This document shows, in pieces, positions 1-5,307 of a stretch of DNA of 5,819 nucleotides. Source of the stretch: Trueperaceae bacterium (GTDB lineage Bacteria > Deinococcota > Deinococci > Deinococcales > Trueperaceae); the NCBI GenBank assembly GCA_007130355.1, contig SLSQ01000078.1, positions 1 through 5,819 on the forward strand, in the 5' to 3' direction. Position 1 is the stretch's first letter. Each line of letters starts with the position of its first letter. The notes beneath the pieces are model-generated. The model was given only the letters and a program-made list of their open reading frames with translations, searched no databases and was not told the DNA's origin. A program made the position numbers and the translations under genes.

Positions 1-1
1 A

Positions 2-1183
2 GCGGAAGTCGAGCCCGGTATCGGTGAACGGCGGCAACGCCGCGACCCCGAACACCTGCGCCGCGAGCGCGTAGATCGCGTCCGGATCGAGGCCCTCGCC
101 CAGGTAGGTCGCGTCCCCCTGCCAGATCTCGACGTGCGGATGCGGATCGTCCTCCGTGCCCTGCGCCGCTTCGATCGTGCCCGAGTTGCCGGTGAAGCCG
201 ATGGTGGCGCCCTGCTGCACGGGCACGCCCTCGACGATCCCCTCCGCGACCCCGGACAGGTGGGCGTAGCGCGTCACGAACCCGCCCGGATGCCGGATCC
301 ACACCTGCATCCCGCGGAGCGCGTCGAGCACGTCGTCCGGTGTCGACAGGTCGCCGCGCGCGCTCGCGATCAGCGCGTCGTACTCCTCGATCGTCAACTC
401 CTGGTAGTCGACGTCCGCACGGATCACCACCCCCGACGCCACCGCCCGCTGCGGTGTGCCGTAGGCGATCTCGACGCTCACGGTGCCGTCGTAGAAGTCG
501 AACCCCTCGTGCGTCCCGTTCCGGTAGGCGCGCGGCGCGCCGGGCAGGTGGCTGGCCCGGGAGCTGAGGTTCGCCCCTTCGACCGGCACGACGTACGCCG
601 CCGGCCATGCTCGCGAGAACGCCTCGCCCCCGCGCAGGGCGCGGAGCGACTCCGGGAACTCGGTGAGTTCCCGCAGCCGGCCGAACAGGCCGCTGCCGCG
701 CACGGCGGAGTTCGACGCGGCCAGCTCGAGCGCGCGGTCGCCCTCCTCGTCCTGAACGTGCGGATCGGACGCGGCGTTCAGCAGCAGCAGCGCGGTGGTG
801 GCCGACGGCGCCGACGCCGCCGCGTGCATCAGCGGCGTGCGGCCGGAATCGTCCTGCGCGTGCACGTCGGCGCCGCGGTCGAGCAGCTCGAGGAGCAGGG
901 CGTCGTGGCCCGAACCGGCGGCGATCATGGCGGGCGTGCGCCCGAACGGATCGCGCGCGTCGACCTCCGGCGGCTCCTCCGGCGCGGGGGCGTCCTCCCC
1001 GCCCTCGTAGAGGGCGATCAACGCGTCCCGGTCGCCCGACTCGGCGGTCTCGAACAGGACCGTGACCGGGTCGGGTCCCGAATCCCGAGGGCTCAGGCCG
1101 AACCACGACCCGCCTCCGAACGCGAGGAGGGCGAAGAGGGCCCCGAGGACCACGATGCCGACGAGGAGCACGATGCGCAGCAT
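2..1183 (-). CDS. Membrane-anchored ankyrin-repeat M23 (LytM) metallopeptidase, 3' end cut off
   Basis: This is probably a zinc endopeptidase that cuts peptidoglycan cross-links outside the membrane; 394 codons are visible and the C-terminus lies beyond the window. Residues 3-22 are a hydrophobic N-terminal helix (anchor or uncleaved signal; no lipobox cysteine). Residues 40-65 look like a degenerate ankyrin unit. Clear repeats follow at about 75-107 (GRTPAMIAA ... LLDRGADV) and 108-141 (GRTPLMHAA), with a decayed unit to about 170. The LytM domain runs from about 196: HEGFD gives the HxxxD zinc site (H225, D229), RYAHLS carries H308, GATIGFTGNSG is the usual core strand, and HPH at 348-350 is the HxH zinc site. 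All four catalytic-site positions are intact. About 30 charged, helical residues (262-292) are inserted before VWIRHPGG. The ATG at 1183 is preferred because a TAGCAT hexamer lies 6 bases upstream and the hydrophobic segment follows at once. It is transcribed divergently from the MATE gene. The family call is firm; the substrate and the role of the ankyrin part are inferred. Confidence 0.88.
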   Translation of the reverse strand, partial: MLRIVLLVGIVVLGALFALLAFGGGSWFGLSPRDSGPDPVTVLFETAESGDRDALIALYEGGEDAPAPEEPPEVDARDPFGRTPAMIAAGSGHDALLLELLDRGADVHAQDDSGRTPLMHAAASAPSATTALLLLNAASDPHVQDEEGDRALELAASNSAVRGSGLFGRLRELTEFPESLRALRGGEAFSRAWPAAYVVPVEGANLSSRASHLPGAPRAYRNGTHEGFDFYDGTVSVEIAYGTPQRAVASGVVIRADVDYQELTIEEYDALIASARGDLSTPDDVLDALRGMQVWIRHPGGFVTRYAHLSGVAEGIVEGVPVQQGATIGFTGNSGTIEAAQGTEDDPHPHVEIWQGDATYLGEGLDPDAIYALAAQVFGVAALPPFTDTGLDFR

Positions 1184-1189
1184 GGCTCG

Positions 1190-1195
1190 ATGCTA
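1190..1195 (-). promoter_or_regulatory. Putative -10 box (TAGCAT) of the ankyrin-M23 gene
   Basis: On the minus strand TAGCAT fits the TANNNT form of a -10 box and ends 6 bases (CGAGCC) before the ATG, so transcription would begin at or next to the start codon. No good Shine-Dalgarno sequence lies in this interval; the nearest purine run, GGGG, is too far upstream. I see no convincing TTGACA-like -35 element. Confidence 0.5.
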
Positions 1196-1225
1196 CCCCG
1201 GAGCCGCTCGTGCTCGGTGAGCGCC

Positions 1226-1250
1226 CGACGGCCGCCGAGGAGGGCCGTCG
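1226..1250. promoter_or_regulatory. Perfect 8-bp inverted repeat in the divergent promoter region, possible operator
   Basis: CGACGGCC (1226-1233) and GGCCGTCG (1243-1250) are exact reverse complements separated by 9 bases. The two flanking genes are transcribed away from this site, so it is unlikely to be a terminator. It overlaps the expected -35 region of the MATE promoter and sits upstream of the promoter of the minus-strand gene. A dimeric repressor site is one reading. In DNA this GC-rich, a chance 8-bp repeat is also possible. Confidence 0.35.
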
Positions 1251-1268
1251 TCCACGGTGCCGCGCATG

Positions 1269-1274
1269 TATGGT
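1269..1274 (+). promoter_or_regulatory. Putative -10 box (TATGGT) of the MATE gene
   Basis: TATGGT matches TATAAT at four of six positions and ends 7 bases before the ATG at 1282, as expected for a leaderless transcript. It contains an in-frame ATG at 1270, which would then be upstream of the transcript start and unusable. The competing reading is that GGTGG (1272-1276) is a weak ribosome binding site 5 bases before 1282. No clear -35 element is visible. Confidence 0.5.
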
Positions 1275-1281
1275 GGCGCGG

Positions 1282-2649
1282 ATGCGGCGACCGCCCCTCC
1301 CCCTGATCCGCCGCGAACTGTTCGACCTGATGCGGGTCGCGTTCCCCCTGATCCTCGCGCAGATCGCCCAGATGAGCATGAGCTTCGTCGACACGCTCAT
1401 GGCCGGACGGCTCGGTCAGGACGCGCTGGCCGGCATCGCGCTCGGCAGCGTCGTGTTCGGGCTCGTGTCGATCGTCTCGATGGGGGTCCTGTTCTCGGTC
1501 GCGCCGTTGGTGTCGCAGGCGCACGGCGCGAACGATCCCGACCGCGCCGGTCGCGCCGCCCGGCAGGGGATCTGGCTCGCGGCGCTGCTGTCCGTCCCGG
1601 GCGTCGCGCTGTTCCTGAACATCGAATCGATCCTGCTGGCCACCGGGCAGGAGCCCGGCAGCGCGGCGTTGGCCGGGGGGTACCTCGGCGCCGCCGCCTT
1701 CGGCTTCCTCCCCTCGCTGCTGCTCGTGGCCCTGCGCGGCTTCCTCGAGGGGCTCTCCGACACCCGACCGATCATGGTGATCCTGTTCGTCGGAATCGCT
1801 CTGAACGTGCTCGCGAACAACGCCTTCATGTTCGGCCGCTGGGGGTTTCCGGAGCTCGGCCTGGTCGGCACCGGCGTCGCTACCTCGATCGTGTACACGG
1901 TGATGGCGCTGGCCGCCGCCGGCTACGTCGCCCTCCGCTACCGCCGCTACCGGGTGCTGCGCGGCCTGCGCCGGCCGGACCCGACCGTGCTGCGCGAACT
2001 GTTCCGCGTCGGCTGGCCGATCGGACTCACGCTCGGGTTCGAGGGGGGCCTGTTCGCCTTCACCGCCCTCCTGATGGGCCTGTTCGGACAGGCCGCCCTC
2101 GCCGGCCATCAGATCGCGGTGCAAGCGGCGTCGGTGACGTTCATGATTCCGGTCGGTCTGTCGATCGCCACCGGCGTCCGGGTCGGTCAGGCGGTGGGAC
2201 GCCGCGATCCGGTCGGCATGCGGCGCGCCGGCCTGACCGGCATCGTCCTCTCGGCGTGCGTGATGCTGCTCACCGCCGCGCTCTTCCGCTTCGCCCCGAT
2301 GCCGGTGATCGCATTGTTCCTGAACGTGCACGACCCCGCGAACCTCGCCGCCGTGCGCTTCGCCGCCTCGTTCCTCGGCATCGCCGCCCTCTTCCAGGTG
2401 GTCGACGGGATCCAGGTCGCCGCCGCCGGGGCGCTGCGTGGCCTGCGCGACACGCGCGCCCCGATGATCATCTCCCTGATCTCGTACTGGGCGGTCGGGA
2501 TGACGGTCGCGACCGTCCTCGCCTTCCCGGTCGGCCTCGAAGGCGAGGGCCTCTGGAGCGGACTCGTCGCCGGATTGGCGCTGGCCGCCCTGCTGCTCAC
2601 CCGCCGGTTCCTCAGGTCGGCCGCCCGGATGGCGCGGAGCTTGGGGTAG
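1282..2649 (+). CDS. MATE family (NorM-type) multidrug/cation antiporter
   Basis: This is an inner-membrane exporter of 455 residues, typical for NorM proteins, expected to form 12 membrane helices in two pseudo-symmetric halves and to exchange drugs or other organic cations for Na+ or H+. NorM hallmarks are present: SFVDTLMAGRLG with D37 in helix 1, FEGGLFAFTALLMG with E254 in helix 7, and FQVVDGIQVAAAGALRGLRDT with D375 in helix 10. They correspond to the acidic ion- and substrate-binding positions of characterised NorM proteins. GLSDTRP (158-163) and GLRDTRAP (387-394) are the matching loops of the two halves. Starts at 1210, 1270 and 1273 are also in frame. I chose 1282 because MRRPPLPLIRREL matches the usual short cytoplasmic N-terminus and TATGGT lies 7 bases upstream. 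A small membrane-protein gene begins 9 bases after the stop, suggesting an operon. The substrate cannot be read from sequence. Confidence 0.93.
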   Translation: MRRPPLPLIRRELFDLMRVAFPLILAQIAQMSMSFVDTLMAGRLGQDALAGIALGSVVFGLVSIVSMGVLFSVAPLVSQAHGANDPDRAGRAARQGIWLAALLSVPGVALFLNIESILLATGQEPGSAALAGGYLGAAAFGFLPSLLLVALRGFLEGLSDTRPIMVILFVGIALNVLANNAFMFGRWGFPELGLVGTGVATSIVYTVMALAAAGYVALRYRRYRVLRGLRRPDPTVLRELFRVGWPIGLTLGFEGGLFAFTALLMGLFGQAALAGHQIAVQAASVTFMIPVGLSIATGVRVGQAVGRRDPVGMRRAGLTGIVLSACVMLLTAALFRFAPMPVIALFLNVHDPANLAAVRFAASFLGIAALFQVVDGIQVAAAGALRGLRDTRAPMIISLISYWAVGMTVATVLAFPVGLEGEGLWSGLVAGLALAALLLTRRFLRSAARMARSLG

Positions 2650-2652
2650 GAT
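2647..2652 (+). promoter_or_regulatory. TAGGAT hexamer before the small membrane gene: -10 box or ribosome binding site
   Basis: TAGGAT begins with the TAG stop codon of the MATE gene and ends 6 bases before the GTG at 2659. It fits TANNNT, so it could drive a leaderless internal transcript. Equally, AGGA (2648-2651) lies 7 bases from the GTG and could simply be the ribosome binding site of a cotranscribed gene. Sequence alone does not decide between these. Confidence 0.35.
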
Positions 2653-2658
2653 GCCGCC

Positions 2659-2790
2659 GTGAGCACGTTGATCGAAATCCTCACCAACGCGGCGTTCGTG
2701 ATGCTCGGCATGGTCATCGCCTCGTACGTGCTGGTCAAGTTGGGCATCTGGTTCGACCACCAGTCGCCCGAAGAGCACGACGCCCACTGA
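2659..2790 (+). CDS. Small single-pass membrane protein, 43 residues, function unknown
   Basis: GTG at 2659 opens a 43-residue frame that ends with TGA at 2788-2790. The protein starts MSTLIEIL and has one hydrophobic helix (about residues 11-30, AAFVMLGMVIASYVLVKLGI). An acidic, histidine-containing tail follows (WFDHQSPEEHDAH). AGGA lies 7 bases before the GTG and TAGGAT 6 bases before it, so initiation is supported whichever reading is right. It begins 9 bases after the MATE stop and the next membrane-protein gene follows closely. I do not recognise a family. By analogy with small proteins bound to efflux pumps (for example AcrZ) it might assist the MATE transporter, but that is speculation. 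Its short length and GTG start make it easy to miss. Confidence 0.62.
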   Translation: MSTLIEILTNAAFVMLGMVIASYVLVKLGIWFDHQSPEEHDAH

Positions 2791-2800
2791 ACCGGCCGAC

Positions 2801-2826
2801 GCCGTCCGGTCCTGACGGCCCCGGAC
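2801..2826 (+). other. Two overlapping, mutually exclusive short hairpins after the small gene
   Basis: GCCGTC (2801-2806) can pair with GACGGC (2814-2819), loop 7. Alternatively GTCCGG (2804-2809) can pair with CCGGAC (2821-2826), loop 11. The two share bases, so only one can form. No T-run follows, so this is not a standard intrinsic terminator. It could be a weak attenuator between the small gene and the next gene, or chance pairing in GC-rich DNA. Confidence 0.2.
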
Positions 2827-2894
2827 CCCGTGTCGCGCGCCTGCTGCGTCCGTACCTGACCGACGCGGAGCTCTCCGTCGGAGCCGTCTCCGGC

Positions 2895-3362
2895 GTGCTC
2901 CGCGGTGCCCTCGTCGTCGCCTTCGGCGTGCAGACGGTGTTCGCGGCGGGGGTCGGCGCGCTCGTCGGCTTGGCGACCGAGGGGGGCGGGGGCGACCCGT
3001 TCGTGGCCGGCGTGCTGGTGGCGTTCGCGATCTTCCAGCTCGGCGTGGGCATCTTCGTCGTGCGTCTCGGCGTGCTCGCCACGAACCGAGCCGCCCGCAT
3101 GCTCGCCGACGCCGACGACGCGGCCGAGGCCGCCGCTCGGCTCCGCACCGTCCGTACCGGCGCGCTCGCGCAGACGCTCGTGTCGGCCGTCCTGTTCGCC
3201 ACCCCCGTCTGGTTCGCCGCCTTCGCCGTGGCGACCGGCCAGGGCCTCGTGGCGCTCGCTGCGCTGGTCGCGTTGGCGGCGCTCGGGTACGGTATCGGCA
3301 TCGTCGCGTGCGGCGGTCTCGCCCGCGCCGCCGTGCCCAGATCGCCTGGGGACGCCGCCTGA
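2895..3362 (+). CDS. Four-helix integral membrane protein, function unknown
   Basis: From the GTG at 2895 this encodes 155 residues, with TGA at 3360-3362. Four hydrophobic stretches are visible: one directly after the start (GALVVAFGVQTVFAAGVGAL), one after a glycine-rich loop (FVAGVLVAFAIFQLGVGIFVV), and two near the end (LVSAVLFATPVWFAAFAVAT and LVALAALVALAALGYGIGIV). A charged cytoplasmic-type loop with an alanine-rich acidic helix (MLADADDAAEAAARL) separates helices 2 and 3. I recognise no family. GTG at 2895 is the only ATG/GTG/TTG start near the coding region; GGAG lies at 2880-2883, a rather long 11 bases upstream. The same frame stays strongly G/C-ending upstream and reads RLLRPYLTDAELSVGAVSG, so translation may begin at a CTG: 2841, 2844, or 2787, which overlaps the previous stop as CTGA. 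It probably belongs to the MATE operon. Confidence 0.68.
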   Translation: MLRGALVVAFGVQTVFAAGVGALVGLATEGGGGDPFVAGVLVAFAIFQLGVGIFVVRLGVLATNRAARMLADADDAAEAAARLRTVRTGALAQTLVSAVLFATPVWFAAFAVATGQGLVALAALVALAALGYGIGIVACGGLARAAVPRSPGDAA

Positions 3363-3406
3363 CCCGTACCCGGTCGTCGCCGCCTCGCGCCGCACGAACC
3401 CCCGAC

Positions 3407-3411
3407 GGAGG
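3407..3411 (+). promoter_or_regulatory. Ribosome binding site GGAGG of the gamma-glutamyltransferase gene
   Basis: GGAGG ends 6 bases (AACCCG) before the ATG at 3418. It settles the start against the many in-frame upstream codons of this GC-rich frame. The FKBP gene has nearly the same leader (GGAGGAACCGA before its ATG). Confidence 0.85.
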
Positions 3412-3417
3412 AACCCG

Positions 3418-5004
3418 ATGGACGTCCGCACCCCCTACCCCGCGAACCGGCAGCCGGTCCTCGCCCGCAACGTCGTCGCCACCAGCCAACCGCTCGCCGC
3501 CTCGGCCGGCCTGCACGCCCTCGCGCGCGGCGGCAACGCCGTCGACGCGGCGATCGCCGCCGCCGCGACGCTGACGGTGGTCGAACCGACCAGCAACGGA
3601 CTCGGCGGCGACGCCTTCGCGATCCTCTGGGACGGCGAGGCCCTGCACGGCCTGAACGCCTCCGGCCGCTCGCCCCGCGCGCTCGAGCCGGGCCGCTTCG
3701 ACGGCATGGAGGCGATGCCGGCACGGGGCGAGCTCTCCGTCACCACCCCCGGCGTCGTCTCCGGCTGGGTCGAGACCCATCGCCGCTTCGGGCGACTCCC
3801 GTTCGCGGACCTGCTGCAGCCCGCCATCGACCATGCCCAGCACGGTTTTCCCGTCTCGCCGATCACGGCCCGCGCCTGGGAGGCCGGCGGACGCGTACTC
3901 GGGGAACGCCCCGACTTCGCCGCCGCCTTCCTGCCGGACGGCCGCGCCCCCCGCGCCGGCGAGACCTGGCGCTTCCCCGAACAGGCCGAGACCCTGCGCG
4001 CGATCGCCGACACGGAGGGGGAGGCGTTCTATCGCGGACCGCTGGCGGAACGGATCGCGGCCCACGTGCGCGCTGGAGGGGGCGTCCTGAGCGACGCCGA
4101 CCTCGACGCCCACCGCGCCGATTGGGTCGGCACGATCGCCACCGCGTGGGAGGGCACCGAGCTGCACGAGATCCCGCCGAACGGCCAGGGGCTCGCCGCG
4201 CTGATCGCGCTCGGCATCCTCCGGCACACCGACGTGCGCGACGCGCCGGTCGACTCGGCCTACGCCGTGCACCTGCAGATCGAGGCGATGAAGCTCGCCT
4301 TCGCCGACGCCCATCGCTACGTCGCCGACCCCGACCACGTCGAGTTCGATCCGCACGCCCTGCTCGACGACGCCTACCTCGCGAAGCGGGCCCGGGCGAT
4401 CGATCCGGCCCGTGCCGGCGATCCCGCGTACGGCGTCCCGGAGCGGGGCGGCACCGTCTACCTGGCCACCGCCGACGCCGAGGGCCGCATGGTGTCGTTC
4501 ATCCAGTCGAACTACGCCGGCTTCGGTTCCGGCGTGGTCGTGCCCGGGACCGGCGTGGCGCTGCAGAACCGGGGGGCGGGCTTCGTCCTGGATCCGGGCC
4601 ACCCCAACCGGGTCGGGCCCGGCAAACGGCCGTTCCACACGATCATCCCCGCCTTCCTCACGGAGGGCGGCCGGCCGCGCACCGCCTTCGGGGTGATGGG
4701 CGGACCGATGCAGCCGCAAGGGCACCTGCAGATGGTGCTGCGGACGGTGACCTGGGGCCAGAACCCGCAGGCGGCCAGCGACGCGCCGCGCTGGCGCGTG
4801 GTCGAGGGCCGCACCGTGGCGGTCGAGAGCACCTTCGATCCGGAGGTACTCGACGCCCTCGTCGCGAAGGGCCACCGCATCGAGCGGACGGAACCGGATC
4901 AGGACTTCGGCTTCGGCGGCGCGCAACTGATCGAACGGCTCCCCTCCGGCGCCTACGTCGCCGGCAGCGACCACCGCAAGGACGGCCACGCGGTCGGATT
5001 CTGA
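3418..5004 (+). CDS. Gamma-glutamyltransferase family protein (YwrD-like Ntn hydrolase)
   Basis: This 528-residue N-terminal-nucleophile enzyme is expected to cleave itself into a large chain (1-345) and a small chain (346-528) and to hydrolyse or transfer gamma-glutamyl groups from glutathione-like peptides. The predicted nucleophile is T346 in ERGGTVYLATAD. Other family signatures are ARGGNAVDAAIAAA (37-50), PTSNGLGGDAF (57-67), NASGRSP with the probable substrate-carboxylate arginine R84, IPPNGQG (252-258), LQNRGAGF (382-389), GKRPFHTIIPAF (402-413) and MGGPMQPQGH (427-436). The MQPQGH form, in place of the GSPGG oxyanion motif of classical secreted enzymes, and the lack of a signal peptide place it in the YwrD-like, cytoplasmic branch, where some members act on other amides such as cephalosporin-type acyl groups. 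The residue before the nucleophile is Gly (GGT), where relatives I recall often have Asp (GDT). It follows the four-helix gene by 55 bases and has its own strong ribosome binding site. The family is certain; the substrate is not. Confidence 0.93.
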   Translation: MDVRTPYPANRQPVLARNVVATSQPLAASAGLHALARGGNAVDAAIAAAATLTVVEPTSNGLGGDAFAILWDGEALHGLNASGRSPRALEPGRFDGMEAMPARGELSVTTPGVVSGWVETHRRFGRLPFADLLQPAIDHAQHGFPVSPITARAWEAGGRVLGERPDFAAAFLPDGRAPRAGETWRFPEQAETLRAIADTEGEAFYRGPLAERIAAHVRAGGGVLSDADLDAHRADWVGTIATAWEGTELHEIPPNGQGLAALIALGILRHTDVRDAPVDSAYAVHLQIEAMKLAFADAHRYVADPDHVEFDPHALLDDAYLAKRARAIDPARAGDPAYGVPERGGTVYLATADAEGRMVSFIQSNYAGFGSGVVVPGTGVALQNRGAGFVLDPGHPNRVGPGKRPFHTIIPAFLTEGGRPRTAFGVMGGPMQPQGHLQMVLRTVTWGQNPQAASDAPRWRVVEGRTVAVESTFDPEVLDALVAKGHRIERTEPDQDFGFGGAQLIERLPSGAYVAGSDHRKDGHAVGF

Positions 5005-5063
5005 AGCCGGTCGCGCGGAACGCGGCGCGGCGGCGTCGCGGATCCGGGCGCCGGCCGGACGCC

Positions 5064-5099
5064 GGTCCGAGCGTGGGTCCGAGCGCAGGTCCGGGCGTG
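5064..5099 (+). repeat. Three tandem copies of a 12-bp unit
   Basis: GGTCCGAGCGTG (5064-5075), GGTCCGAGCGCA (5076-5087) and GGTCCGGGCGTG (5088-5099) lie head to tail without spacers. The second copy differs from the first at two bases and the third at one. A poorer fourth copy may precede them. The unit is a multiple of three but no gene covers it. The repeats could be slippage products or a small array of protein-binding sites. Confidence 0.7.
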
Positions 5100-5159
5100 G
5101 GGCGAACGACCGCTGGACGACATCCGCCCCCGGGCGCCCGTGCCACCCTCCGGTGCGCG

Positions 5160-5181
5160 GCGGGGCGACGTCCCGCCCCGC
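5160..5181 (+). terminator. GC-rich stem-loop, possible terminator without a T-run
   Basis: GCGGGGCG (5160-5167) pairs perfectly with CGCCCCGC (5174-5181) over 8 bp around a 6-base loop (ACGTCC). Further GC pairs with bulges can extend it outward. It lies about 155 bases after the gamma-glutamyltransferase stop and before the FKBP gene. No T-run follows, so it may be a weak or factor-assisted terminator, or only a by-product of base composition. Confidence 0.3.
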
Positions 5182-5218
5182 GCGGCGCGCATCGGCCGGC
5201 CCTCCGGCACGCTGCGAC

Positions 5219-5270
5219 CGCACGCACGCAGACGTACCTACGGACACGCACGCAGGTACCCGCACGCACG
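5219..5270 (+). repeat. Cluster of CGCACGCA motifs in the FKBP leader
   Basis: CGCACGCA-type tracts occur three times: at about 5219-5231 (CGCACGCACGCAG), about 5248-5255, and 5261-5269. Two short GTACC elements lie in the gaps (5234-5238 and 5256-5260, the latter inside the palindrome GGTACC). Spacing between copies is irregular. This may be slippage-prone alternating purine-pyrimidine sequence or a run of binding sites. Confidence 0.45.
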
Positions 5271-5272
5271 AA

Positions 5273-5295
5273 GGCGTCCCCCGGGGGCGTCCCCC
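5273..5295 (+). repeat. Duplicated 10-mer and GC hairpin abutting the FKBP ribosome binding site
   Basis: GGCGTCCCCC occurs at 5273-5282 and again at 5286-5295, separated by GGG. GGGGG (5283-5287) can pair with CCCCC (5291-5295) around a three-base CGT loop. The stem ends exactly where AGGAGG starts, so folding could position or hinder ribosome access. The duplication itself is plain; any regulatory role is inference. Confidence 0.5.
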
Positions 5296-5301
5296 AGGAG
5301 G
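5296..5301 (+). promoter_or_regulatory. Ribosome binding site AGGAGG of the FKBP gene
   Basis: AGGAGG is a perfect Shine-Dalgarno core 6 bases (AACCGA) before the ATG at 5308. It fixes this start over the in-frame ATG at 5140. Confidence 0.9.
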
Positions 5302-5307
5302 AACCGA

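Larger units (their letters stand above)
5005..5307. other. Gene-free intergenic stretch with repeats between the GGT and FKBP genes
   Basis: No convincing gene is seen in these 303 bases. The FKBP frame stays open back to an ATG at 5140, but that extension is Arg/Pro-rich and ignores the strong ribosome binding site at 5296. From left to right the stretch holds three 12-bp tandem repeats (5064-5099), a GC stem-loop (5160-5181), a CGCACGCA-rich segment (about 5219-5270), and a duplicated 10-mer that runs into the FKBP ribosome binding site. I could not find a good promoter; TACCTA at 5235-5240 is a poor -10 candidate. Confidence 0.6.

Noticed and set aside
1210..1281. Longer MATE start at 1210
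   Set aside because: The added residues are not typical of NorM N-termini, and this start would lie upstream of the TATGGT box and inside the inverted-repeat region.
134..1306. Plus-strand open frame across the ankyrin-M23 gene
   Set aside because: The product is Arg/Val/Gly-rich without recognisable motifs, while the opposite strand encodes a clear zinc-peptidase domain and ankyrin repeats.
1257..2786. Long in-frame upstream extension of the four-helix protein through the MATE gene
   Set aside because: The extension is Arg/Pro-rich shadow sequence of the MATE gene. Real membrane-protein sequence appears in this frame only after about 2840.
5219..5270. CGCACGCA cluster as a CRISPR array
   Set aside because: The units are only about 8-13 bases, the spacing is irregular and short, and no cas gene is present.
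5140..5307. N-terminal extension of the FKBP protein from the ATG at 5140
   Set aside because: The extension is an Arg/Pro-rich stretch over intergenic repeats. The perfect AGGAGG at 5296 supports the start at 5308, and SlyD-like proteins lack such an extension.
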